A stretch of DNA of 64,000 nucleotides, from NCBI RefSeq assembly GCF_913055165.1, contig NZ_CAJXJS010000004.1, positions 1 through 64,000 on the forward strand, read 5' to 3'. Position numbers and translations under genes: made by a program. The notes under the pieces are model-generated. The model was not told where the DNA came from, searched no databases, and saw only the letters and a program-made list of their open reading frames with translations. Source of the DNA: an uncultured Devosia sp. (GTDB lineage Bacteria > Pseudomonadota > Alphaproteobacteria > Rhizobiales > Devosiaceae). Below are positions 17,313 to 27,335 of this stretch, piece after piece (positions within the stretch are counted from its first letter, which is position 1; every line of letters begins with the position of its first letter).

Positions 17313-18503
17313 ATGCCCGATTTCGACGTGATCATTCTGGGTGCCGGGGCTGCCGGCATGATGGCGGGCATCGAGGCCGGCAAGCGCGGTCGCAGGGTGC
17401 TGGTGGTCGACCATGCGCGCGACCCGGGCGAGAAGATCCGCATTTCCGGCGGCGGGCGCTGCAATTTCACCAATATCAACGCGACCCACCAGCTGGGGCG
17501 CGAGCGCTTCCTCAGCGCCAATCCGCGCTTCGCCCTGTCGGCCCTCTCCCGCTACACGCCGGACATGTTCATCGCCCGGGTGAAAAAACAGGGCATCGCC
17601 TTTCACGAAAAGACCCTTGGGCAATTGTTCTGCGATGGCCCCGCCACCCAGATCGTCGCCATGCTGACCAATGATCTGCGCGCCGCCGGCGCGGCAATCT
17701 GGACCGGGCGGCAGGTGGGCAGCATCGAAAGGATTGACGAGGGTTTTGACGTGATGGTGGGTGATGGCCGGGTCACGGCCTCCAGCCTGGTTGTCGCCAC
17801 TGGCGGCAAATCCATCCCCAAGATGGGGGCAACGGGCCTGGCCTATGACATTGCCCGCCAGTTCGGCCTCAAGATCACCGAAACCCGCCCCGCCCTGGTG
17901 CCGCTGACCTTCGAACCCGGTGCGCTGGAACAATTGAAACCGCTGGCCGGTGTCTCGACCAACGCCATTGTCGGCCATGGCAAAACCCGCTTCGAAGAGG
18001 CGCTGCTCTTCACCCATCGCGGACTATCTGGTCCGGCTATCCTGCAGATTTCTTCCTATTGGCGCGAAGGCGACACTATTTCGGTCGATCTCCTGCCCGG
18101 CGAAGATGCGCTCGAGCTGCTCAAATCCGCGCGCCGGGCCACGCCCAAGCTCCACATCCAGACCGTGCTCAGCGAAAAGCTGCCCCGGCGCCTGGCGCAA
18201 TTGCTGGGCGAGATGATCGGCCAGCCCGGCATGATCGGCGACCTTTCGGACAAGAAACTTCTTGCCGCCGCCGAACAGGTGTCACGCTGGACCCTCAAGC
18301 CGGTCGGGTCGGAAGGCTACCGCACGGCCGAAGTCACGCTAGGCGGTATCGACACGACCGGGCTGGACGCCAAGACCATGATGGCGCGCGACGTGCCGGG
18401 CCTCTATTTCGTGGGCGAAGCGGTGGATGTCACCGGCTGGCTCGGCGGCTACAATTTCCAGTGGGCCTGGGCCTCAGGTTGGGCTGCGGGCCAGGCCGCA
18501 TGA
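17313..18503 (+). CDS. HI0933-family FAD-dependent oxidoreductase
   Basis: A 396-residue flavoprotein with the FAD fold VIILGAGAAGMMAGIEAG, the family mark GEKIRISGGGRCNFTN, and a C-terminal ATP-grasp-like closing GLYFVGEAVDVTGWLGGYN. The family (YhiN/HI0933) has no firmly established reaction; it may act on NAD(P)H. GAGGA lies 5 bases before the ATG. Confidence 0.92.
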   Translation: MPDFDVIILGAGAAGMMAGIEAGKRGRRVLVVDHARDPGEKIRISGGGRCNFTNINATHQLGRERFLSANPRFALSALSRYTPDMFIARVKKQGIAFHEKTLGQLFCDGPATQIVAMLTNDLRAAGAAIWTGRQVGSIERIDEGFDVMVGDGRVTASSLVVATGGKSIPKMGATGLAYDIARQFGLKITETRPALVPLTFEPGALEQLKPLAGVSTNAIVGHGKTRFEEALLFTHRGLSGPAILQISSYWREGDTISVDLLPGEDALELLKSARRATPKLHIQTVLSEKLPRRLAQLLGEMIGQPGMIGDLSDKKLLAAAEQVSRWTLKPVGSEGYRTAEVTLGGIDTTGLDAKTMMARDVPGLYFVGEAVDVTGWLGGYNFQWAWASGWAAGQAA

Positions 18504-18510
18504 ACCCAGG

Positions 18511-19101
18511 CTAGAACTTCCAGCCTAGCCTGAGGCCGAAATTGGACAGGCCGTCATTGGCCACGCACCAGCCATTATTGGAGGTGTGTTCATAGGTCAG
18601 GGTCGCCGTGGCGTTTTCGCTCACATGTATACCCACGCCCCAGCGTTCATAGAAATTGACCCGGCAGCCGAAATTCTGCCGGCCGGGTGCGGCCCCGGTC
18701 AGCACCCCGTCATGAATGGCCGCGCCCAGACCGGCCTCGAGATAGATCGGCGTGTCGAAGACCGGCAATTGCCAGGTCAGGTTGGCGTGCACCAGGCTGT
18801 CCCGCCCGGTCATGCTGATGGTCGTGCCGATCTCGGGACGAGGCGAGCCGATCCAGCGGAAGACATCGACATCGGGCGAAGTGAAGAGCACGTCGAAACT
18901 GACATCCTCAACCCCGTTCAGCTTCCACTCATTGACCAGGAAAGGCAGCGCAGCGTGATGCACCCTGTGGGCATGCAGGCCGATACGCAATTCGTCGACC
19001 ACGCCGGCCAGCGGATGGGGATCGAGCAAGTTCTGTGCAGCGGCCGGCGCCATCGGCAGGCTCGCAAGGCCTCCCAAGATCAGGCCGATCCACTTCAACA
19101 T
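18511..19101 (-). CDS. PagL-like lipid A 3-O-deacylase
   Basis: A 196-residue outer-membrane barrel with a signal peptide ending AAAQ. PagL enzymes remove the 3-O acyl chain of lipid A using a His-x-Ser pair; here YEHTSNNG provides His172 and Ser174. The last residue is Phe, as in barrel proteins. The start at 19101 follows GGGAGAG. Converges tightly on the flavoprotein gene (7 bases). Confidence 0.8.
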   Translation of the reverse strand: MLKWIGLILGGLASLPMAPAAAQNLLDPHPLAGVVDELRIGLHAHRVHHAALPFLVNEWKLNGVEDVSFDVLFTSPDVDVFRWIGSPRPEIGTTISMTGRDSLVHANLTWQLPVFDTPIYLEAGLGAAIHDGVLTGAAPGRQNFGCRVNFYERWGVGIHVSENATATLTYEHTSNNGWCVANDGLSNFGLRLGWKF

Positions 19102-19264
19102 CGATACTCTCCCGCAACAGGCCCTTATTGGGCCATCGACCCGCAGGCGAGTCAATCGCGCCCGCAGGGACCGGATCAAAAATGACAAAAACATTGACCA
19201 AACCTTGACGGGCAAGGGGTTCATCGTGATCTACCGATAAAAGACCTTGTCCGAGAACCTTTTG

Positions 19265-20284
19265 ATGCCCGCCCCTTTCAGCCTTTCATTGCAGGACCTC
19301 GCCCCTATTGCCCAGGGCACAAACACCCAACAAGCCATGGCCGAAACCGTGCTGCTGGCGCAGGAGGCTGACCGGCTCGGCTATACGCGGCTTTGGTATG
19401 CCGAGCATCACGGCATGCCCTCGATCGCCTCTTCGGTGCCCGAGATCCTGATCGGCAGTGCGGCGGCCGCGACCCGAAATATTCGCATTGGCTCGGGCGG
19501 CGTCATGCTGCTCAACCATGCGCCATTGCGTATTGCCGAGGCCTACCGCACCCTTGCGGCGCTGCATCCGGAGCGGATCGATCTCGGGATCGGCCGGGCA
19601 CCGGGCGGTGACGGCTATGCCATGCGCGCACTCAAGAGTGGCGGCGGGGAGGAGTTTTCGGCCTATCTGGCCGAACTCATGGCCTTCGACGAGGACGGCT
19701 TTCCGCCCGACCATCCCTTCTCCCGAGTGCCGGTTTCACCCGGCGGCATCACCCTGCCGCCCAAATGGCTCCTGGGCTCCTCGGGGGCCAGTGCACAGGC
19801 AGCCGGGCAGCTTGGCTTCGGCTATGCATTTGCGGCTCATTTCAGCCACACCCCGGCCGCACCCGCCTTTGCCGCCTATCGCCAGGCGTTCGCGCCGTCC
19901 AGGGACTTCCCTGCACCCAGGACCATTCTCTGCCTTTCGGCCATCTGCGCCCCGAGCGAAGAGGAGGCAAAGTTCCTGGCCACCTCGCAGGCGGTGAGCT
20001 GGGCCCTGTTCGTCACCGGCGAGCAGCGCCAGCTGATGCCACCCGAAGAAGCCGCCGCCCGCGCTCTTTCGCCGCAGCAGCAACAGGTGATCGAACATCA
20101 ATCACCGCTCTGGCTGGTCGGCGACCCTGAACAGCTAGCCGAGGCGATCACCGAAAAGGCCCATGCCGCCGGGGCCGACGAGGTGATGATCACCACCACC
20201 ATCCACGACTACGCCCTGCGCCGTCGCTCCTTCGCCCTTCTCGCCGAGGCCCTTGGCGTGGCACCCGGACCGGCCGGTCGCTAG
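19265..20284 (+). CDS. Luciferase-like (LLM class) flavin-dependent monooxygenase
   Basis: A 339-residue protein of the bacterial luciferase fold. WYAEHHGMPSIASSVPEILIG and RIGSGGVMLLNHAPLRIAE are hallmarks of the MsnO8/YhbW branch, as is RIDLGIGRAPGGDG. It would use reduced flavin and oxygen on an unknown substrate. An in-frame TTG at 19247 exists but the ATG at 19265 fits the family start. Confidence 0.92.
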   Translation: MPAPFSLSLQDLAPIAQGTNTQQAMAETVLLAQEADRLGYTRLWYAEHHGMPSIASSVPEILIGSAAAATRNIRIGSGGVMLLNHAPLRIAEAYRTLAALHPERIDLGIGRAPGGDGYAMRALKSGGGEEFSAYLAELMAFDEDGFPPDHPFSRVPVSPGGITLPPKWLLGSSGASAQAAGQLGFGYAFAAHFSHTPAAPAFAAYRQAFAPSRDFPAPRTILCLSAICAPSEEEAKFLATSQAVSWALFVTGEQRQLMPPEEAAARALSPQQQQVIEHQSPLWLVGDPEQLAEAITEKAHAAGADEVMITTTIHDYALRRRSFALLAEALGVAPGPAGR

Positions 20285-20351
20285 CTGGGCGTTAACGTCT
20301 CAGCGAGCCGGGGCCGCTAGACTGGAAGGGTAGTGAAACGGATCGGCATTC

Positions 20352-21563
20352 ATGAGCGCAGCGGCCTTTGTGCTGGCCATAAACCTGTTCATCGCAGGGA
20401 TTTTCGCCACCGCCTTCGGTGTCGTGGCGGCCTATCAGCGCTCGGCGCTGGGGGCGCGCTGGCTGGCGCTTGCCTATAGCTTTGGGGTGCTCAATGTCGT
20501 GCTCGAGTTCATCCTGCCCTATCAGGATGATCACCGTTTGGTGAGCTTCGGCATCTTCGCGGTGTTTCTGCTGGCGCTGGCCGGCTGCGTCATAGGCCTG
20601 GCGCAGCACTACCGGGTCAGGCCGCCCTGGCTCTTGCAGGGCCTGGCCGTGGCTGCATCTCTGCTGTTGAACCTGACCATTCTGGACATGCCGCGCGCCA
20701 GCTTTGTCCGCAACATGCTCTATCAGGGTCCTTATGCCCTGGTGCAGGCCATCGGCCTGGGCGTGATTCTGGCAAACAGGCGCAAGGCTGCGCTCGACTG
20801 GGTGCTGTTCGCCATCTATCTGGTCTCGTCCCTGCATTTCCTGGCCAAGCCGTTCCTCGCCGTCGCGATCGGCTCGGGCCAGGCGCCGCAGGCCTATATC
20901 AGCTCCACCTATGCCGCCGTCTCCCAGACCCTGGGTGCGGTATTGCTGATCGCCAATGGGCTGATGATGCTGCTGATTATCGTGCGCGACGTCATGGCCG
21001 ACATGACGGCCCGCTCGGAAACCGACACGCTCTCGGGCCTCCTCAACCGCAGGGGCTTTGAGGATCGCGGCGACCGCGCCCTCGTCCTGGCGGCCCGCTC
21101 GGGGGTACCAGCCGTGATGATCGTCGCCGATCTCGACCATTTCAAGCAGATCAACGACACCCATGGCCACGCCGCCGGGGACGCGGTCATTGCCGCTTTC
21201 GCGGAAATCCTGCGCGATTGCGCGGTGCCGCAGGCCGTGCTGGGGCGTTTGGGCGGCGAGGAATTCGCCGCCTTCATCCCCGGCGCCAACCTCTCGACCG
21301 GCAAGCTCTATGCCGAAACCGTCCGGCTCAATTTCCGCAATCTGCCGACGGACGATACCGGGCTTTCGACCCCCGCGACTGCCTCATTCGGCGTCGCCCA
21401 ATTCATGCCCTATGACCACCTCTCCGACCTGCTGCGCCGGGCAGACGCTGCGCTCTACCAGGCCAAGAGCGATGGCCGCGACTGTGTCCGCATGGCATCC
21501 GCGGACGCCTCTGGTCAGCCGCGGTCCGAAAGGCCTACCGAAAACCGCCGGCTCAGTTCATAG
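20352..21563 (+). CDS. Membrane diguanylate cyclase (GGDEF domain)
   Basis: A 403-residue protein with about six N-terminal membrane segments (residues 5-220) and a C-terminal GGDEF domain. The active-site loop reads RLGGEEFAAF, an active variant of GGDEF. DLDHFKQINDTHGHAAGD is the usual metal and nucleotide region. No RxxD inhibitory site is seen five residues before the loop. It should make cyclic di-GMP. Its end overlaps the convergent small gene by 11 bases. Confidence 0.93.
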   Translation: MSAAAFVLAINLFIAGIFATAFGVVAAYQRSALGARWLALAYSFGVLNVVLEFILPYQDDHRLVSFGIFAVFLLALAGCVIGLAQHYRVRPPWLLQGLAVAASLLLNLTILDMPRASFVRNMLYQGPYALVQAIGLGVILANRRKAALDWVLFAIYLVSSLHFLAKPFLAVAIGSGQAPQAYISSTYAAVSQTLGAVLLIANGLMMLLIIVRDVMADMTARSETDTLSGLLNRRGFEDRGDRALVLAARSGVPAVMIVADLDHFKQINDTHGHAAGDAVIAAFAEILRDCAVPQAVLGRLGGEEFAAFIPGANLSTGKLYAETVRLNFRNLPTDDTGLSTPATASFGVAQFMPYDHLSDLLRRADAALYQAKSDGRDCVRMASADASGQPRSERPTENRRLSS

Positions 21564-21831
21564 CCTGGCGCGACACCAGTTCGCAGTCACCGGTCGCATC
21601 GACCTTGAGGGCCAGGTTCTGCCGGTCCAGCTCCGCCAGCCAGGCCGTCCAAGAACACGGGCTCATGCCGATATCTTCACGGCCTTCGTTCTGATGCGAA
21701 AACCGCAGCTTGAGCTGGGCGCGCTCATCCCCGAAACGGTCGCGCACCCGGGCGATCGCCGGCCGGCCGCTGCGATCTGTGACCCAATTCTGAATGTCCC
21801 GATGCCGCGTGAGCATATGGGCTTGCTTCAT
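21553..21831 (-). CDS. Conserved-looking small protein of unknown function
   Basis: A 92-residue cytosolic protein with a perfect AGGAGG ribosome site 7 bases before the ATG, which argues for a real gene. It is rich in Arg and Gln and has two cysteines. I recognise no domain. It converges on and overlaps the diguanylate cyclase gene. Confidence 0.65.
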   Translation of the reverse strand: MKQAHMLTRHRDIQNWVTDRSGRPAIARVRDRFGDERAQLKLRFSHQNEGREDIGMSPCSWTAWLAELDRQNLALKVDATGDCELVSRQAMN

Positions 21832-21905
21832 GGTGTGGCCTCCTCGCCTTTTCTTGGTCTAACGCGCGGAACAGCCCGGTCCTCCTCCGGTTCCGCTCCA
21901 CAACA

Positions 21906-22724
21906 TCAATTCTCCGCCCATTGCGTGACGAGCCGATAACGCTCGAGCTCTTCGGGCGAAAAATAGTAAAGCCGGTCGGGCGGCGTCTCGAGCGCATGCA
22001 GCCACATCGCCGGGTCTACGCCGGCCTCGGTCAGGCGCCGGGTGATTGCCGCCGTAGCCGTCTGCGCGTCAGCCATGGCCACGCCTGCAACGCTCAACGC
22101 ATCCACAGGCGAGGCGTTAAGCGCCGCCGCATAGATCTGGTGCACGCCTATGGCCGCCTCACGTCCTGCCTCCCGGACCTGGCCCGAGGCAAAAACAATC
22201 GGACAGGAGGATGCACAAAGCGCACCATCCGGCACTCGCGTATGAAGTCCTTTCTCCCCAATCAGGCGCCCCATTTCGAGGGCATCGTCCACTGCGCCGC
22301 CGGGGGAATCCAGCAGCACGGTTGACACATATTCGCCCCTTGTATCGATCTCGTGTTCAAATCTTTTTGCCGCGCCCGGATCAATGGTGCCGGTGAGCCG
22401 CAACACCCCGCCGCCTTCCAGCTCGATTCGCAGGGGCTCATCCAGAAGTTCCGGCGGCGTCGTCAGGGCGGGACGCGGCCGCCCGCCACCATCCTGGGTG
22501 CTCGTCGGCGGCAATATGGGTTGCGGCGTATAGGTTAGCGCGGCGGGGGCATTGGCGCTCAGCTCACGAAAATCGACATAGAGCACGCCGATCGTGCCGG
22601 CCAGCAGCGCGAAAAAGGCAAAGCGCAGAATGGCGCCATCTTCGATCTTCGCCAATCCGCTTAGTAGATGCCGGTAGAACGGCCCCGCATCGGTCGCCGG
22701 GCGCGCATTGGCCTCTGTCTTCAT
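21906..22724 (-). CDS. Membrane-anchored ClpP/crotonase-like periplasmic protein
   Basis: A 272-residue protein with one membrane segment near residues 31-49, a Pro/Thr-rich linker, then a ClpP-fold region: LLDSPGGAVDDALEMG and CASSCPIVFASG, as in COG3904-type periplasmic proteins. A serine in the CASSCP turn may be the nucleophile, but activity is unproven. Its ATG overlaps the stop of the upstream membrane protein (ATGA), so the two are one operon. Confidence 0.75.
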   Translation of the reverse strand: MKTEANARPATDAGPFYRHLLSGLAKIEDGAILRFAFFALLAGTIGVLYVDFRELSANAPAALTYTPQPILPPTSTQDGGGRPRPALTTPPELLDEPLRIELEGGGVLRLTGTIDPGAAKRFEHEIDTRGEYVSTVLLDSPGGAVDDALEMGRLIGEKGLHTRVPDGALCASSCPIVFASGQVREAGREAAIGVHQIYAAALNASPVDALSVAGVAMADAQTATAAITRRLTEAGVDPAMWLHALETPPDRLYYFSPEELERYRLVTQWAEN

Positions 22725-24070
22725 GCCGGGCGCGGCCCCTCGCCGCGCTTACGCTGCGCCGCGTCAATGGGCGTCACGGTCCCCTCTTCGTCACCTGCCG
22801 CTTCGTCTGGCCCCTGCGCCGCCGGCCGCTCCTCGATTTCCTCGATCTGCGGCGTGAGCGCTGCCGCTGCCTCGGCGGCGCCCTCGGCTTCCATACGCTT
22901 GTAGAGCGCCATGGCCCGCAGCATTTCGGCCGCCGTTATGGTCTCGGCTTCCTTGAGCGTCTCGGCCTCGCGCCGCATGGCATCGTTGACGATCATTAGC
23001 ACCAGCACCAGCACCACGGGCAGCAGGTCTATCGAAATGGCGCCCGCCCAGGAGGGGATGAAATCGCCCCAGTAGCGGATCACCGCCTCTGCGGAGGACA
23101 GGGGCACAAAGCGTCGTTGCGCGACGCTGGGCGTGGCCAGAATTTCGTCGGCCGCCGCCACCAGAGCCGCCGACTGGGCATCCACCGAGCTCTGGACTGT
23201 CGCCATCACCTGGTTCTGTCGCACAGCCAGATCGCCCACCCGGCCATCGGCCACCGGGGCGATGAAACCCGCGGAGAGATCGGTAGCGGCGCGCCGCACC
23301 GAAGCGGCCACGTCGGTCTGCTGCAGGGCGGCAATGACGGCCGAGAGCTGCACCGCCTCGGCCTGGAAAGCGTCCGAGCGCGGCTCGATCTGCCCCGGCG
23401 TCGACACCAGCTCGCGCATGCTGGCCAAGCGCTCCGAACCCTGGGCGAACAGCGTCGAAACCTCTTCGCGCGATCCGGAGATGGTGCCGGCCAGTTGCGT
23501 CATCTGCGTGCTCATCTGGGTGAGCAATTGCACCACGCTGCCCGAGCCCTGCGTTCCGGTGAGGGCGCCGCTCTCCCGCTCATCCTGAGCCAGGGCGGCA
23601 AACCGGGCGGCGGCGCGCTCGACATCGGGCAGCAGGCTCTGGCTGGCCAAAGCATTGGCATGGGCCTGATCCAGATCTTCCGCATAGCCCTGGAGCGTGA
23701 CAGCCATATGCTGTTCGAGAGCCGCAGAGCCGGCCAGGGCCGCGGCATTGAGCCAGGAGCTCATGGCGATGATCATCACCGAGCCGGCCAGCATGGTAAC
23801 GAACAAGCCGATCCGTTGCACACCGCTGACCACCAGCGGAATGAACCGCATCATATAGGTCCAGAAGGCGTAAATCGCGACCGAGACGGCCGCCGAATAG
23901 ATGATGGCGGCAAAAAAGACAAAGCTCGCCGAACCATCGAGCAGGCCTCTCACCCCCAGATAGGTATAGACGCCGGAGGCCAGCGCCAGCACCGCCAGGG
24001 CAAACCGGCTCATGGTCTCCACCCCGCGTGCGGTTTCGTGGAGGCGGAAGGCATTGGGCTTGAGCTGCAT
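22721..24070 (-). CDS. Multi-pass membrane protein with long helical periplasmic region
   Basis: About 449 residues. Four hydrophobic segments occupy the first 110 residues; then comes a long helical, Ala/Gln-rich stretch (about 110-330), another membrane segment (VVLVLVLMIVNDAM) and an acidic cytosolic tail. No family is recognised. Start options are 24085, 24070 and 24013; I use 24070, but GGAG before 24013 keeps that open. Coupled to the ClpP-like gene by an ATGA overlap, suggesting a shared membrane-associated job. Confidence 0.65.
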   Translation of the reverse strand: MQLKPNAFRLHETARGVETMSRFALAVLALASGVYTYLGVRGLLDGSASFVFFAAIIYSAAVSVAIYAFWTYMMRFIPLVVSGVQRIGLFVTMLAGSVMIIAMSSWLNAAALAGSAALEQHMAVTLQGYAEDLDQAHANALASQSLLPDVERAAARFAALAQDERESGALTGTQGSGSVVQLLTQMSTQMTQLAGTISGSREEVSTLFAQGSERLASMRELVSTPGQIEPRSDAFQAEAVQLSAVIAALQQTDVAASVRRAATDLSAGFIAPVADGRVGDLAVRQNQVMATVQSSVDAQSAALVAAADEILATPSVAQRRFVPLSSAEAVIRYWGDFIPSWAGAISIDLLPVVLVLVLMIVNDAMRREAETLKEAETITAAEMLRAMALYKRMEAEGAAEAAAALTPQIEEIEERPAAQGPDEAAGDEEGTVTPIDAAQRKRGEGPRPA

Positions 24071-24265
24071 GAATGGCCCCGGCAAGCTGTCGGCCCGCCA
24101 CCGGGCCCTTAAGACCAGGTTAACACAGCTCGTTTGGCAGAACCGAGGCAGCCGACGCCAAGGTTAACGCAGGCATGATGACATTCCGGTGAGACTTTCT
24201 GCGCGCCGACACTTGCCCGAACCGCCCTGAGGAGCGTACGTCAGACACAGGCAGAGGAGCATTTC

Positions 24266-25273
24266 ATGACCAAGACCGTTCGTTGGGGCATCCTGTCCAC
24301 CGCCAATATCGGGATGGAGAAGGTAACGCCCGCCATCCAGGCTTCGCCCAGTTCCCAGGTGCTGGCGATCGCCTCTCGCGATGCCGCCAAGGCCCGGGCC
24401 GCGGCTGACCGCCTCGGCATTGAGCGGGCCTATGGCTCCTATGAAGACCTGTTTGCCGACCCCGACATCGACGCCATCTACAATCCGCTACCCAACCATT
24501 TACATGTGCCCATGACCCTGGCAGCGGCGCGCGCCGGCAAGCACGTGTTATGCGAAAAACCGATCGCCCTCTCGGCGACCGAGGCCGAGCAATTGCGCGC
24601 CATTCCCAAGGACATTGTCTTCATGGAAGCCTTCATGGTGCGCTTCCATCCGCAATGGCAGCGGGTTCGCGAGATCATCCGCTCGGGCGAATTGGGTGAC
24701 ATTCGCTCCATCAACGCCGTCTTCACCTATCACAATGTCGACCCCGCCAATGTGCGCAACCAGGCCGATATCGGCGGCGGCGGCATCATGGATATCGGCT
24801 GCTATCCCGTCACCGCGGGGCGCTATTTCTTCGAGAGCGAGCCCAGCCGCGTCGTTTCCCTGGTAGAACGGGACCCCGATTTCGGCACCGACCGTCTCGC
24901 CAGCGTCATGGCCGATTTCGGCGGTGGCCGGCAATTGAGCTTTACCTGTTCCACCCAGGCCGCGCCGCACCAGCGCGTGCAAGTCTTCGGGACCCGGGCC
25001 AAGGCCGAGATCATCATCCCCTTCAACGCCCCCGCAAATATGCCGACTGCCATCACCATCGATGTCAGTGGCACTGTCGACGGCGCGCTCGCCCGGCGCG
25101 AAATCCTGCCCGCCTGCGACCAATATTCCGAACAGGCGGAGGCCTTTGCCCAGGCGGTTCTGGGCAACACGCCCCTGCCCTATGGCGTTGAAGATGCGAT
25201 CAAGACGATGCGGGTGATCGACGCGATCTTTGAGAGCGAAAAGGTGGGGGCCTGGGCGTCGGTCGCGCGCTAG
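24266..25273 (+). CDS. Gfo/Idh/MocA family oxidoreductase
   Basis: A 335-residue NAD(P)-dependent oxidoreductase, usually acting on sugars or inositols. It has the Rossmann start WGILSTANIGMEKV, the catalytic CEKPIALS motif near residue 98, and the GGGGIMDIGCYPV block. AGAGGAG precedes the ATG. Substrate unknown. It overlaps the convergent TetR gene by 4 bases. Confidence 0.93.
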   Translation: MTKTVRWGILSTANIGMEKVTPAIQASPSSQVLAIASRDAAKARAAADRLGIERAYGSYEDLFADPDIDAIYNPLPNHLHVPMTLAAARAGKHVLCEKPIALSATEAEQLRAIPKDIVFMEAFMVRFHPQWQRVREIIRSGELGDIRSINAVFTYHNVDPANVRNQADIGGGGIMDIGCYPVTAGRYFFESEPSRVVSLVERDPDFGTDRLASVMADFGGGRQLSFTCSTQAAPHQRVQVFGTRAKAEIIIPFNAPANMPTAITIDVSGTVDGALARREILPACDQYSEQAEAFAQAVLGNTPLPYGVEDAIKTMRVIDAIFESEKVGAWASVAR

Positions 25274-25824
25274 GAGAGCTCTGGCCCCAGCAAGCGGCGC
25301 GCCACCAGTACAAGGTCTTCAGCCAGCGTCTCGGCGGCAATCGATTTCTGCGCCACGCCATAGCTGGCGTCCAGCACCAGCCGCGCCAGCCTGGCGGGAT
25401 CTGCGACCCCTGCGGCGGCCAATTCCGTCGTGACCCGTTCCCGCACGGTGCGGTCCGATGCGGCAAAGAGCGCCGAGCCGAGGCGATGTGCCGAGAATAG
25501 TTCTTCGGTATGGGCCGAGCCGGCCAGTGCTTCGGCAATCACGCCGAACTCTGCTGCCAGCGCCGCTCCGATGCGGTCGACCAGTGGCCCCGGCGCGGCC
25601 AGGCCCGCCTCGAAGCGCACCAGCTTTTCGGCGATCAGCTGCTCCAGAATGGCCAGGAAAATTGCGTCCTTGTCGGAGAACTCCGCATAAAGCGTGGCCT
25701 TGGCCATGCGCGCTGCCTTGGCGATCGCCTCCATGGTGGTCGCCCGCAAGCCCTGGTGCAGGAACAGCTCCTGCGCCGCATCGAGGATGCGCGCTCGCTT
25801 TTCCGAGTGCCTGTCAGTGCTCAT
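25270..25824 (-). CDS. TetR/AcrR family repressor
   Basis: A 184-residue regulator. The N-terminal helix-turn-helix is clear: ILDAAQELFLHQGLRATTME followed by AKATLYAEFSDKDAIF. The C-terminal ligand domain is not diagnostic. It is divergent from the SDR/epimerase gene at 25905, with an inverted-repeat operator between them, so it likely represses itself and that gene. I start at 25824; an upstream extension to 25869 would run through the operator. Confidence 0.9.
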   Translation of the reverse strand: MSTDRHSEKRARILDAAQELFLHQGLRATTMEAIAKAARMAKATLYAEFSDKDAIFLAILEQLIAEKLVRFEAGLAAPGPLVDRIGAALAAEFGVIAEALAGSAHTEELFSAHRLGSALFAASDRTVRERVTTELAAAGVADPARLARLVLDASYGVAQKSIAAETLAEDLVLVARRLLGPELS

Positions 25825-25848
25825 CGCAAATATGTGTACCCATCGATA

Positions 25849-25887
25849 TTGAACGAATTGAACGATCAACGTATATATCGTTCAATT
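25849..25887. promoter_or_regulatory. Predicted TetR operator between divergent genes
   Basis: AATTGAACGAT at 25856-25866 and ATCGTTCAATT at 25877-25887 are perfect 11-bp inverted arms with a 10-base spacer. A third TTGAACGA half-site lies at 25849-25856, 9 bases before the next. The site overlaps the place where both promoters must be and includes a TATAT tract (25872-25876). Confidence 0.75.
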
Positions 25888-25904
25888 CATCAGGAGGCCA
25901 TCCC

Positions 25905-26939
25905 ATGTCCGCAAACGCCCAAGTCCATGACCGCGTCCTGCTCACCGGCATATCCGGATTTCTCGGCGGTCACCTTGCTTTGGCCCTGCTCAAGGCCGGT
26001 TATAGCGTGCGCGGCAGCCTGCGCAACATCGGCAAGGCCGAGGCGGTGCGGGACACGCTACGCCGCGCCGGCACCGACATCTCCCGGCTCGAATTCGTCG
26101 AACTCGACCTCATGTCCGACAAGGGCTGGGACAAGGCTATGGACGGCGTGCGCTATCTCCAGCACACCGCCTCGCCCTTTGTCATCGACCTGCCCGAGGA
26201 CAAGATGGAACTCATTCGCCCCGCCGTCGAAGGGACCGAGCGGGCGCTCAATGCGGCCCTCAAGGCCAGCGTCGAGCGGATCGTATTGACCTCATCCATG
26301 GCAGCGATCGCCTATGGCCATGACAAATCGCGGACGAGGCCGTTCACCGAGGCGGACTGGACAAACCTGAATGGCCGCGGCGTCAACGCCTATATCGAAT
26401 CCAAGACCCTGGCAGAACAGCGTGCCTGGGAGATCATGCGGGAGGCTGGCCGTGAAAACGACCTCGCCACCATCAATCCCAGCGCCATTCTGGGGCCGCT
26501 GCTCGACGAGGACCCGGGCACATCCGCCCTGATGGTCAAGCGCCTGCTGGACGGCTCGGTCCCGGCGCTGCCGCGCATGCCCTTCGTCATTGTCGATGTC
26601 CGCGATATTGCCGAGGCCCACCTCAAGGCCATGACCGCCCCCAATGCCGGCGGACGCCGCTTCCCCATGGGTGAAAGGTCCATGCTGATGGGGGAAGTTG
26701 CCGAAATCGTCCGCAAGACAGCCCCGAACCGCAAGGTGCCGCGCCTGCCCATGCCCGATTGGGCTGTCCGCGTCTATGCCCTGTTCGACCGGGACGTGCG
26801 CGGCATTCTCAACGAATTGGGGGTGCTGAAATCACTCGATTCGCGCAGTGCCGTCGCCCTTCTGGGCCGGCCTTTGATCGCGGCCGATCGCGCCATCGCC
26901 GATACCACAACGGCCCTGATCGAAAGGCGTATCGTCTAG
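25905..26939 (+). CDS. NAD(P)-dependent epimerase/dehydratase (dihydroflavonol reductase-like SDR)
   Basis: A 344-residue extended short-chain dehydrogenase. The Rossmann start is [29 protein letters not shown] holds the catalytic Ser region, and the YxxxK motif is [15 protein letters not shown] lies 6 bases before the ATG. It is probably controlled by the divergent TetR regulator, suggesting a detoxification or carbonyl-reduction role. Confidence 0.92.
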   Translation: MSANAQVHDRVLLTGISGFLGGHLALALLKAGYSVRGSLRNIGKAEAVRDTLRRAGTDISRLEFVELDLMSDKGWDKAMDGVRYLQHTASPFVIDLPEDKMELIRPAVEGTERALNAALKASVERIVLTSSMAAIAYGHDKSRTRPFTEADWTNLNGRGVNAYIESKTLAEQRAWEIMREAGRENDLATINPSAILGPLLDEDPGTSALMVKRLLDGSVPALPRMPFVIVDVRDIAEAHLKAMTAPNAGGRRFPMGERSMLMGEVAEIVRKTAPNRKVPRLPMPDWAVRVYALFDRDVRGILNELGVLKSLDSRSAVALLGRPLIAADRAIADTTTALIERRIV

Positions 26940-27000
26940 CCAGCCCGCCGCGCCCCCCCTTGCCCTTGGCGCCAATATTGTCCATATACCGGCGTGGTGA

Positions 27001-27076
<76 letters not shown>

Positions 27077-27335
27077 TTTTTTCCGACACGGCAAAAACTT
27101 CGCAAAATCAGTGCGTTAAGTCGGCGTTGATTCGCAACTCGTACCCCATTTCGTACCCCGGCTCCGTACCCCATAGAATAGAGCCAATAATCCTTGCCCG
27201 CAGTATTCCCCCGCAGGCTTCGACTCGATCGCTTGTCGCCCAAGTGGCAGCCGGACCATTTCGGCCCCGGTCGCAAGGTTTCTGATTTTCATGGAGTGGC
27301 CCTATCCTTCGGTCATCGACAATCGGAGACCGAAA

